From Candidatus Paracaedibacteraceae bacterium (GTDB lineage Bacteria; Pseudomonadota; Alphaproteobacteria; Paracaedibacterales; CAIOTO01), in contig JAUYTZ010000018.1 of assembly GCA_030694965.1 (NCBI GenBank), forward strand, positions 145,559-209,558: a stretch of 64,000 bases of DNA, in the 5' to 3' direction. The notes under the pieces were generated by a model. It worked only from the letters and a program-made list of their open reading frames with translations, was not told the DNA's origin and made no database searches. Positions 21,263-30,086 of this stretch are shown here, one piece after another. Within the stretch, counting starts at the first letter, position 1; each line of letters starts with the position of its first letter. Position numbers and translations under genes: made by a program.

Positions 21263-22099
21263 TCAGGGAATGAGTTTCAGTTTCTTTGTGAAGTTAACTA
21301 ATGCGTTTATTAGATCTACAGCATTTAAATTGTTGTGACCTTTAAGCGGAAAATAAACATTTGTTTTTGGATCGTGTGCTGCTTTAAATAATATTTTACC
21401 ATCTTCGATAGGGACTATTTTATCTTGTTCCCCATGCATGATCAACATGGGGCTGTGAATATGCTTAATCTTGCTTAAAGAATCAAAACGATCTGCTATA
21501 AAAAATTTTACAGGAAGCCATGGATAAAGATCTTGTCCTCGCTCAGCAATCGATGTGTAGGGGGATTCTAAGATCAAAGCGGCCATGGAAAATTCAGTGG
21601 CCATTTGAATGGCCACACCGGTGCCAAGTGACCTGCCATAGAAAATGATTTTCTTTTTGGATAATTTTAAATTTTGAACAGCGTATTTGATGATTGTTCG
21701 TGCATCTTGATAAATGCCAGCTTCTGAGGGGGTGCCTTGACTTGATCCGTATCCTCTGTAGCTGAGTGCTAAAACACCAAAGCCGGTGTGGGTTAGCGAC
21801 TTTAAAAAAAGGGCGTAATCACCTAAATGACCTGTTTTTCCGTGAAAATAAATGACAGTTGGGAATCCACTTTGTGCTGGACGATGCCACGCTTGCACAA
21901 TTGTTCCATCTGGCGTTTTTAAGCGTAAATCTTCGAAATTTTGCAGTCCATATGTTTTTGGTGATTGTATGTTTGTACTTGGAGCGTAGATGAGATGACG
22001 CTGAAATCCCCATACTAAGAAGCAAGTGATTACATAAAAAAGAAACAGTGTTGGGATAATATATTTTAATTTGGAGGTCAATTTCATAATATGGTACAA
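21263..22099 (-). CDS. Alpha/beta hydrolase (BEM46-like), membrane anchored
   Basis: N-terminal TM; YFHGKTGHLGDYA, YGRSLGTGVAIQMA (GxSxG), MLIMHGEQDKIVPIEDG, GHNNL. Confidence 0.85.
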   Translation of the reverse strand: MYHIMKLTSKLKYIIPTLFLFYVITCFLVWGFQRHLIYAPSTNIQSPKTYGLQNFEDLRLKTPDGTIVQAWHRPAQSGFPTVIYFHGKTGHLGDYALFLKSLTHTGFGVLALSYRGYGSSQGTPSEAGIYQDARTIIKYAVQNLKLSKKKIIFYGRSLGTGVAIQMATEFSMAALILESPYTSIAERGQDLYPWLPVKFFIADRFDSLSKIKHIHSPMLIMHGEQDKIVPIEDGKILFKAAHDPKTNVYFPLKGHNNLNAVDLINALVNFTKKLKLIP

Positions 22100-22160
22100 A
22101 CTTTTTAAAGCGTTTCCTTTTAAATACCCATAGATTATTTTTTTTGCTATTTATAATAAG

Positions 22161-23003
22161 CTAATTTTTATAAACAGTTAGAGACTGTTTTACGTCAGAC
22201 CTTTTGTCTATTAAATTTAAAATTTTGCTATCATTTTTCTGTTCTTCGCGTGGTGCAAACAAAGCGCGACCACGCTGATCCGCATCCTGTGCTGGGTCAC
22301 ACAAATAATAAACAGCTAGGCTTTTACGGAAAACATCCTCAGGAACGCTTAACTTGCGGCTCATTCCATGCCAAGAATTTTGAGTTGTGTCAAAAATAAC
22401 AGCTCTGTTAAATATAGGTTCAACTTCTTTGACTAAATTTTTTGGTTGGCTCATTTCAGCGCAGTGCGTCCACAACCCTAGGTGACCACCATGCTCTTCT
22501 TTTAATTCTTTTGAAAGATAAACAATGATGTTTAATTTTCTTTGTAGTTTTAATTTTGGATGTATAGAATAATCTAAATGCGGATTTAAATTTCCACCAT
22601 TACCATGCATATGCCATCCTCCTCCATGTAAACCACTGTCAGGGTAAAGCTTTAATTCCAAGGAATCTGATAACATATTTATAAATTTATCGCTATTTAG
22701 TTCTGAAAAAACTTTATATGTTAATTCAGGAAAAAGGTTCCAGTTGTTTAAAGCCTTTTTATGCTCTATAGCATTCTCATATACATACCATTCTTTTGAA
22801 TTATAATCTAAAAATTCATTACTTATTTTATTGGCTATGGTTTCATCAAAAAAATTATCAATAACTACATGATCAAATGGAAATTGTTTTTTAAAATTAG
22901 TTAAGTATTTATAAATTTTATTATAATTAATCATATTTTTTTTCTTTGTTTCCTTATATGGAGTGCTTTTTATATTAAATTTAGCATCTTTATTTCTTGT
23001 CAT
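22161..23003 (-). CDS. 2OG-Fe(II) oxygenase family protein; actual start may be at 22934 (MINYNK)
   Basis: HLD...WHG...RKSLAVYYL arrangement; N-terminal FPFDHVVIDNFFDETIANKISNEF; C-terminal RGRALFAPREEQ tail. Confidence 0.75.
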   Translation of the reverse strand: MTRNKDAKFNIKSTPYKETKKKNMINYNKIYKYLTNFKKQFPFDHVVIDNFFDETIANKISNEFLDYNSKEWYVYENAIEHKKALNNWNLFPELTYKVFSELNSDKFINMLSDSLELKLYPDSGLHGGGWHMHGNGGNLNPHLDYSIHPKLKLQRKLNIIVYLSKELKEEHGGHLGLWTHCAEMSQPKNLVKEVEPIFNRAVIFDTTQNSWHGMSRKLSVPEDVFRKSLAVYYLCDPAQDADQRGRALFAPREEQKNDSKILNLIDKRSDVKQSLTVYKN

Positions 23004-23127
23004 TCAATTGCACTTCGGAATTAAAAGAGCAATGAGTTTTTGTTCGATTCTAAATGCAAAATAACTACCGTTTAGAAGGAAATTAACAAATAATATTACA
23101 TGCTTCTTGTTTTCTGCAAAGACATAT

Positions 23128-23156
23128 TTGCTTTTGCAAAACAATCAACATATTAT
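23128..23156 (+). promoter_or_regulatory. Candidate sigma70 promoter for valS
   Basis: TTGCTT - 17 nt - TATTAT, 42 nt upstream of the start codon. Confidence 0.45.
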
Positions 23157-23198
23157 ATGCACAAGATAATAACTATAAATTAATTATACGAGTATATC

Positions 23199-25787
23199 AT
23201 GCTAGATAAATTTTTTAATCCCCAAGCTGTTGAAAATCGTCTTTACCAAAAGACGGAACCTTTTTTTGCATGCGATAAAACGGTAAATCGTGAAACTTAT
23301 ACTATTATGATGCCTCCGCCGAATGTAACAGGCAGTTTGCATTTGGGGCACGCATTGAATGATACATTGCAAGATATATTAATTCGTTATTATCGCAAAA
23401 AAGGAAAAGATGTTCTTTGGCAGCCAGGTACAGATCATGCTGGCATTGCAACACAAATTGTTGTTGAACGCCAATTAGCCGAAGAAGGTTTAACCCGTCA
23501 TGATTTAGGACGTGACGCCTTTATTGACAAAGTATGGGAATGGAAAGAAAAATCTGGAAATACGATTGTTAATCAAAAACGTCGCTTATGTATTTCGCCT
23601 GATTGGGAACGTGCGCGTTTTACTATGGATGAGGGACTTTCTCGCGCCGTTGTGAAAGTATTTGTGCAGTTGCACCAAGAAGGGCTTATTTATCGTGCGA
23701 AACGTTTAGTAAATTGGGATACGGCTTTACAGACAGCAATTTCAGATTTAGAAGTTGAAACGCGCGAGCAAAAAGGCCATATGTGGCATATTAATTATAA
23801 AGTTCAAGGAACAGATACATTCATCACTGTTGCAACAACGCGTCCTGAAACGCTTTTTGGTGACACGGCCGTTGCCGTGCATCCTGAAGATGAACGTTAT
23901 CAGCATCTCATTGGCAAAATGGTGCATCTGCCATTAACTGATCGTTTGATTCCAATTATTGCAGACACGTATTGTGATAAAGAAAAAGGAACAGGCGCAG
24001 TTAAAATTACACCTGGTCATGACATGAATGACTTTGCAGTTGGGCAGCGAAATAAGTTGCCATTGATTAACATTATGGATTCAAAAGGTCTGCTGATTGA
24101 TCCTGTGCCGTCTGAATATGTTGGTTTAACATTTCCAAAAGCACGTGCAAAAGTATTGGCTGCATTAGAGGCACAAGAGTTACTTGTGAAAATAGAGCCA
24201 ATTACAAATCAAGTACCTTATAGTGAACGTAGTAACGTTGAAGTTCAGCCATGGCTTACCGATCAGTGGTTTATTGATGCTGAAACGTTGGCGGCGCCTG
24301 CACTTAAAGCTGTTGAAGATGGCCGTACAGAATTTTTCCCAAAGAATTGGGAAAATACGTATTTTGAGTGGATGCGCAATATTCAGCCCTGGTGTATTTC
24401 ACGTCAGATTTGGTGGGGGCATCAAATTCCAGCATGGCATGCAAAAGATGGCAGGATTTTTGTTGCTGAATCTCAAGAAGAGGCTCAAAAACAAGCGGGT
24501 TCTGGTGTAGAATTGACACGCGATCCTGATGTTTTAGATACGTGGTTTTCCTCTGCATTGTGGCCATTTAGCACACTAGGTTGGCCTGACAAGACGCCTG
24601 AACTAGATCGCTATTATCCAACAGAACTTTTGACAACGGGTTTTGATATTATCTTTTTCTGGGTTGCCCGTATGATGATGATGGGTATGCATTTTATGGG
24701 TGAAGTTCCATTTAAAACGGTTTACATCCATGCTTTGGTGCGTGATGAAAAAGGTCAAAAAATGTCAAAGTCAAAAGGCAACATTATTGATCCATTGGTG
24801 TTGATTGATAAGTTTGGCGCAGATGCATTGCGGTTCACATTAGCGCAATTAGCAGCGCCAGGGCGTGACGTTAAAATTGGTGAAGCGCGTGTTGAAAGCT
24901 GCCGAAATTTTATTACAAAAATATGGAATGCTGCACGCTTTTTGGAAATGAATGAATGTACGTACGATCCAGCATTTGATCCTGCTGCGGCAAAAAGCCC
25001 TGTAAATCAATGGATCATTAAAAAAACAGTTGAAATGATTAACGATGTTTCGCGTGAAATTGAAGGGTACCGTTTTGATTTGGCTGCTGGCGCTTTGTAT
25101 CATTTCTTATGGGGTGCTTATTGCGATATTTATGTTGAATGCTTAAAGCCACTTTTGACAGAACCTCAAATTGCAGATGAGACACGTAAAACAGCGATGT
25201 GGGTATTGGTTCAGTTCTTAAAAGCTTCGAACCCAATTATGCCTATGGTAACTGAACATTTATGGGAAGAGTTCGTTGGTGCTGATCAGCCAACATTGAT
25301 GGAACAGTCTTGGCCTGAACTTTCGATACCTTGCTCTGATGCGATTAAGGGTGTGGATTGGGCTGTTACTTTTGTTCAAGAAGTGCGTTCATTAAAAGGT
25401 CTGCTTGGTATATCAGGTGCAATTCGCGTACCATTAATCAGTCAAGGGTCAGAAAAAGATAATGTGCTTTTAACGCAGCATTGGGCATGGATTAGTCACT
25501 TGGCACGTTTGAGTGATCTTGAAAACGACGGTAAAGGGGTTCCTTTTGTTGTTTCTGGTAGCACTTTTGTTCTTGCGATTAATGATGTCATTCATACGGA
25601 TGATGTTAAGAAAGTGCTTCAAAATAAGCACGATACGCTTTCAACTGAAGTTGCACATTTGTCTAAGAAATTAACGAACGAGGCTTTTAAAAATGCAAAA
25701 CCTGATGTATGGCAAGTTGATTTTGATTTGCATGCACTTAAAACAATTGAGGTTGCAAAAATTCAAGGCATTTTAGCTGCACTTTAG
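23199..25787 (+). CDS. valS: Valyl-tRNA synthetase
   Basis: PPPNVTGSLHLGHALN (HIGH-type), KMSKSKGNIIDP (KMSKS), C-terminal coiled coil. Confidence 0.98.
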   Translation: MLDKFFNPQAVENRLYQKTEPFFACDKTVNRETYTIMMPPPNVTGSLHLGHALNDTLQDILIRYYRKKGKDVLWQPGTDHAGIATQIVVERQLAEEGLTRHDLGRDAFIDKVWEWKEKSGNTIVNQKRRLCISPDWERARFTMDEGLSRAVVKVFVQLHQEGLIYRAKRLVNWDTALQTAISDLEVETREQKGHMWHINYKVQGTDTFITVATTRPETLFGDTAVAVHPEDERYQHLIGKMVHLPLTDRLIPIIADTYCDKEKGTGAVKITPGHDMNDFAVGQRNKLPLINIMDSKGLLIDPVPSEYVGLTFPKARAKVLAALEAQELLVKIEPITNQVPYSERSNVEVQPWLTDQWFIDAETLAAPALKAVEDGRTEFFPKNWENTYFEWMRNIQPWCISRQIWWGHQIPAWHAKDGRIFVAESQEEAQKQAGSGVELTRDPDVLDTWFSSALWPFSTLGWPDKTPELDRYYPTELLTTGFDIIFFWVARMMMMGMHFMGEVPFKTVYIHALVRDEKGQKMSKSKGNIIDPLVLIDKFGADALRFTLAQLAAPGRDVKIGEARVESCRNFITKIWNAARFLEMNECTYDPAFDPAAAKSPVNQWIIKKTVEMINDVSREIEGYRFDLAAGALYHFLWGAYCDIYVECLKPLLTEPQIADETRKTAMWVLVQFLKASNPIMPMVTEHLWEEFVGADQPTLMEQSWPELSIPCSDAIKGVDWAVTFVQEVRSLKGLLGISGAIRVPLISQGSEKDNVLLTQHWAWISHLARLSDLENDGKGVPFVVSGSTFVLAINDVIHTDDVKKVLQNKHDTLSTEVAHLSKKLTNEAFKNAKPDVWQVDFDLHALKTIEVAKIQGILAAL

Positions 25788-25803
25788 TTTTTCTTAAATG
25801 TTT

Positions 25804-25841
25804 TGGTGTATGGCATTATAAAGCTGTACACCATTTTTTTT
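25804..25841 (+). terminator. Candidate intrinsic terminator after valS
   Basis: TGGTGTA ... TACACCA stem followed by TTTTTTTT. Confidence 0.6.
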
Positions 25842-25868
25842 GTTTTATGAGTAGAAAAAGGTGCGTTA

Positions 25869-27281
25869 ATGAAAATATTTTATGTGTGCGCTTTCTTTTT
25901 TTCTTCTTTGGTAATGGCGCGTGTGCGTGCTACAGATAATTTTTCAGTTGAAATGACACATCAGTTTGATCACCTGCCGCTACTTCTTCATAGAGACGCA
26001 TGCTCATTTTGGGATGAAACGCGTGCTAAAATTGAAGAAAACCCCCAAAATATTTTTGAGCTATGCATAAAAGAAAATATGTTGGGCAGTGATTCTTCTT
26101 TTGATGCTAAATTAAATGTGCAGCAATTTCTTCCATGTGCATCAAAGGAAGTGTCATACGAAGACAGCCGACGGACTTTTTTGCAGCGTTTTGAAACAAC
26201 ATTGAATCAGCTTATTAAAGATCACCAAAATATATTCGCTTATTTCTTTATGGGACTAGCTTATATTAATCAAGGCATTAGTGATCAAGGTAATCTTAAG
26301 GAAAATCGTACTAAAGGTCTTAGGTTTATCACTATTGCTGCAGATGGGTATTTAAAGCCAGCCTTACTTTTTTTAAAGTGTTATTATGCAAATAATTCAA
26401 AGAAATCAAAACATATCGAAGATAAAATTTTAAAAATCCAAGATCTTAAAGCGACTTATGATGAAGAGGGAAGTAAGCTTCAAAATGAATCTCTTATATA
26501 TATGGTTGCGAAAATAATAGACGGAGATTACTTTGATACGTTTGTGATGGAAGAATCTATGATAGCAGAGGAATCCATGAAGGTTGAACGCATGAAGTTT
26601 GAGCCGATGAAGATTGAACATGTGAAAGTTAAACATATAAGTTATAAGGCGCTTTATTATGATAAATTCGTACGATCTATTTGTGCAAAGTTAACAACTA
26701 AATCTTCAGATTTAAAAGCGCGTGAGATATTTTACAAAGGACTTGTTGCTGAATTTACTAAAACAACTAGAGGGTATATTCAATCAATAGCGTACACATG
26801 GTTGGATCCAATTTCTAGTAAACTCGTGCTTGGTGTGCCTATTACTGTTGCTGTATTGTCTTATTATTACAATCTTCCTGTTGGTATGATTGCTTCTATT
26901 TTTGGTGGTGTTGGTGCTTTAAATACTTTTTGTAAAATTCCAGTTTTTGCCACAATGGAATCAGAACTATTAGAAAATGAGATTGTCTTGACCGCATTAT
27001 GTCTTACACTGCGAACCGAAGTGTATAGCAACCATGAGGCCGTTGCCAGCCAAGCATCTCATTTATGGTTTTATATGCCGTCTTATTTTGGAATGGTTAA
27101 GCATAAGGCTTTAAGCTATGTCGTATGGGAAAATAATGTATCGCTAAATTTGCCTCCCCAAAAAATAAATCAATCTTTGTTCAATAAGTGTTTTTCAAAT
27201 AATTATAATTATTTTTTAAATTGGTGTTTTAAAAAAAATAAAATTAAAATAGATGAATTTGACATTGAAAGTGGTTTATAA
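25869..27281 (+). CDS. Hypothetical secreted/membrane protein with internal pentapeptide repeat
   Basis: 470-aa ORF; N-terminal signal-like FYVCAFFFSSLVMARVRA; TM-like LVLGVPITVAVLSYYYNLPVGMIASIFGGVGAL; no family recognised. Confidence 0.7.
   Translation: MKIFYVCAFFFSSLVMARVRATDNFSVEMTHQFDHLPLLLHRDACSFWDETRAKIEENPQNIFELCIKENMLGSDSSFDAKLNVQQFLPCASKEVSYEDSRRTFLQRFETTLNQLIKDHQNIFAYFFMGLAYINQGISDQGNLKENRTKGLRFITIAADGYLKPALLFLKCYYANNSKKSKHIEDKILKIQDLKATYDEEGSKLQNESLIYMVAKIIDGDYFDTFVMEESMIAEESMKVERMKFEPMKIEHVKVKHISYKALYYDKFVRSICAKLTTKSSDLKAREIFYKGLVAEFTKTTRGYIQSIAYTWLDPISSKLVLGVPITVAVLSYYYNLPVGMIASIFGGVGALNTFCKIPVFATMESELLENEIVLTALCLTLRTEVYSNHEAVASQASHLWFYMPSYFGMVKHKALSYVVWENNVSLNLPPQKINQSLFNKCFSNNYNYFLNWCFKKNKIKIDEFDIESGL
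26577..26636 (+). repeat. 15-bp tandem repeat, four degenerate copies
   Basis: atgaaggttgaacgc / atgaagtttgagccg / atgaagattgaacat / gtgaaagttaaacat, encoding MKVER MKFEP MKIEH VKVKH. Confidence 0.85.
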
Positions 27282-27394
27282 ACCTATAAGATCTATTTAT
27301 TTTCTCTATGCCAATAAATAAAAGAATGGTAAAATTTTGTACAAGCGTTTTTTTTGCTTTGTGCAAAGATTAAAAGCGAAAAGTTGGATATGAT

Positions 27395-28042
27395 ATGAAT
27401 TTAAAATTAGCACAATTAATTGTTTTTTTGAGTGTATGTATATTTTTTGGTACATACAAAAGTAATGCAGAAAATAATGCTACGTCTAAGCTGACCATTC
27501 AAAAAAAAGCTAAGCCAAAAATGCTGCATAATCCACTTCGTAAGATGGCGGCCGATATAAAAGAGGCTATTGAAGAATACAAGAAAGAGCGTCAGTTTGC
27601 GCAACAGCGGGGCGTGGAGGGTTATTACGATGAATTACTAAATGATGCGAATGATTTAGTGAAAGAAATTGAAGCTGTTTCAAATGAGCAAAATACAAAA
27701 GGACGATTTTTTTCTAAAAAAGATGCAAGGTCACGTGAGGAAACGTTGCGTTTACTTGAATTAATGCAGCATCGAACAAAGCCATTTAGTACATTGCTTT
27801 GGAAAATCAATCGCATGATTGCTGATATAAAAGATGAGGTGATGATGCCTGATCAACCTTTGCAACAAGAGATGGGATTTTCTGTGCCCTTAGTTCCAAG
27901 TACAAAAAAAGTACAATCAAGAGAAGTAGCGCCGTTACCTAAAAAGCAAGACGAAGATGAAGTTGTGATTAAGCCTATCATCAAAGTTAAAGGAACAAGT
28001 GCATTTCCTGATGAAGACGAGTTGCATAAAATTAATAGATAA
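27395..28042 (+). CDS. Hypothetical secreted protein
   Basis: 215 aa; signal-like MNLKLAQLIVFLSVCIFFGTYKSNA; charged, mostly helical body; no family recognised. Confidence 0.65.
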   Translation: MNLKLAQLIVFLSVCIFFGTYKSNAENNATSKLTIQKKAKPKMLHNPLRKMAADIKEAIEEYKKERQFAQQRGVEGYYDELLNDANDLVKEIEAVSNEQNTKGRFFSKKDARSREETLRLLELMQHRTKPFSTLLWKINRMIADIKDEVMMPDQPLQQEMGFSVPLVPSTKKVQSREVAPLPKKQDEDEVVIKPIIKVKGTSAFPDEDELHKINR

Positions 28043-28112
28043 GAATATATTCTTGTCTAAAAAAATGTTATAAAAGCCCATATATTTAATTAAATAAGAT
28101 AGAGCTTTTGTA

Positions 28113-29132
28113 ATGTTTGAGACTGATGTAGTTATTATTGGTGCTGGCCCTGTGGGGCTTTTTTCTATTTTTGAATGTGGCATGTTAAAATTAAAGTGCC
28201 ATGTTTTTGATGCGCTTGATGCAACAGGCGGTCAATGTGCCGCACTTTATCCTGAAAAGCCTATTTATGATATTCCCGCTCATCCACATATAGCTGGTGC
28301 TGATTTGGCTTCAAATTTGCTTGAGCAAGCTAAGCCTTTTAATCCAACATTTCACTTAAGCGAACAAGTTGTTCGTCTTGAGGCACTTAATGATCAAGGG
28401 TCACTTTTTGAAATCGAAGGGTCTAGTGGCACTATCGTGCGTTGTAAAAGTATTATCATTGCGGCAGGGGTAGGGGCATTTGGCCCGAATCGTCCACCAC
28501 TTGACGGGATTGAATCTTTCGAAGGAAAATCTGTACATTACTATGTTAAGTCACGCGAAGTATATCGTGACAAACATGTTGTGATTGCTGGTGGAGGCGA
28601 TTCTGCTGTTGATTGGGCGTTGTCTTTATCTGAGATAGCAGCATCTGTTTCTGTTGTGCATAGACGCGCAAAGTTTAGGGCGGCACCAGAAAGTGAAGCA
28701 AAATTAAAAGAATTATCAGAGCAAGGCAAGATTAGACTTGTTGTTCCCTTTCAACTAGCTTCATTAGAAGGTTGTGATGGTGTTTTAACAAGTGTTGGTG
28801 TTGAAACGCTTGATGGTCAAAAAGAAATGCTAAAAGCAGATTATATGCTGGCATTTTTTGGTCTTTCAATGAACCTTGGTCCGATTACTGAGTGGGAGCT
28901 TGGTTTTACAAATAATAACATCGCAATTGATCCAATGACAGGTGCAACAAACCGCTCTGGGATTTATGCCATAGGTGATGTGGCGACATACCCGCATAAA
29001 TTAAAATTAATTTTGACAGGTTTTGCTGAGGCAGCACAAGCTGCGCACGCGATTCGTTCACATTTATATCCTGATGAAATTGTTCATTTTGAGTATTCAA
29101 CAACAAAAGGTGTTCCAGGTGACTTGAATTAA
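28113..29132 (+). CDS. Ferredoxin/flavodoxin--NADP(+) reductase, thioredoxin-reductase-like type
   Basis: VVIIGAGPVGLF FAD motif, ATGGQCAALYPEKPIYDIPAHP, VIAGGGDSAVDWAL NAD(P) motif, YAIGDVATYPHKLKLILTGFAEAAQAAH. Confidence 0.93.
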   Translation: MFETDVVIIGAGPVGLFSIFECGMLKLKCHVFDALDATGGQCAALYPEKPIYDIPAHPHIAGADLASNLLEQAKPFNPTFHLSEQVVRLEALNDQGSLFEIEGSSGTIVRCKSIIIAAGVGAFGPNRPPLDGIESFEGKSVHYYVKSREVYRDKHVVIAGGGDSAVDWALSLSEIAASVSVVHRRAKFRAAPESEAKLKELSEQGKIRLVVPFQLASLEGCDGVLTSVGVETLDGQKEMLKADYMLAFFGLSMNLGPITEWELGFTNNNIAIDPMTGATNRSGIYAIGDVATYPHKLKLILTGFAEAAQAAHAIRSHLYPDEIVHFEYSTTKGVPGDLN

Positions 29133-29215
29133 TAATTTTTTGTAAGAAAGATTGCTTTTAAATTTCTATGTGTTTATATATAATGTGTTTAAAAATAAAT
29201 AATATAGGATGAACT

Positions 29216-29995
29216 ATGAATAATAAATCGCGCTCTTTCTTATTTCAATTTAAAATAATTAAAAATTTTATCGTGTTTTTATTGTTAAATAGTTTTAATT
29301 CCTATATGTCTTGTGCAAGTGATGAGCTAATTTGTGAAGATGAACAAATTAACTTTTCCAATTATATCAGTAATCTTAGGAAAAAAGCACTAGGTTCTTT
29401 AGAAGAGGCTGATTTTGCCAATCCAGAATCAATAGCTTCTAAATTTAATGAATTAGAAAGCGCTTGCTATTTTTCGTCAGAAGAAGATAAAAGACAAGGA
29501 AGCTTGTTGGTGGTTATTGAAGCGTTAAATGAATTTTCTGATCAATATTTTTCTCATGATTATATTGAATGCATTAAAAAAAATTTCCTGCTCATTTTTG
29601 AGGGCTGTCCTGATTCGGATCTTTTTCGATTGAATAAAAAGCACTTTACTAATGAAAAAGATAAAAATAATATTTTGACTAAAATAGCCAATCTTGATGA
29701 GATGCAACATTTGGAAGAAAATTGGCAAAAATGGTCTGTTTGTAAAAAGATTGCTACTTATTTTGGAGATGAAAATGCTAAGGATCGATTATATGAGCAA
29801 ATTAAGAGTAAGGATGAAATAGCTTTTGGTGAACACAATAACCATTCAGAAGCTGTTTTTGAGGGTCACATAAAAGATATGTATGAAAAACAAATTCAAT
29901 TTGCAAAAGACTATATACTACGTCGTGAATATACTCTTGATGGGAAAACTTTTGACCGATCAAGCTCTTTAGCAAATACTTTAGAAAAGACATGA
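29216..29995 (+). CDS. Hypothetical protein with N-terminal hydrophobic segment
   Basis: 259 aa; FIVFLLLNSFNSYMSCAS signal-like region; no family recognised. Confidence 0.6.
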   Translation: MNNKSRSFLFQFKIIKNFIVFLLLNSFNSYMSCASDELICEDEQINFSNYISNLRKKALGSLEEADFANPESIASKFNELESACYFSSEEDKRQGSLLVVIEALNEFSDQYFSHDYIECIKKNFLLIFEGCPDSDLFRLNKKHFTNEKDKNNILTKIANLDEMQHLEENWQKWSVCKKIATYFGDENAKDRLYEQIKSKDEIAFGEHNNHSEAVFEGHIKDMYEKQIQFAKDYILRREYTLDGKTFDRSSSLANTLEKT

Positions 29996-30086
29996 TTTTT
30001 AAGTCAGCGATTTTTTTTAAATAAATACTTGAAATTAAAAAATTAATAACTATATACAATACATCGGTATTGAAAAATGGTTTTTT

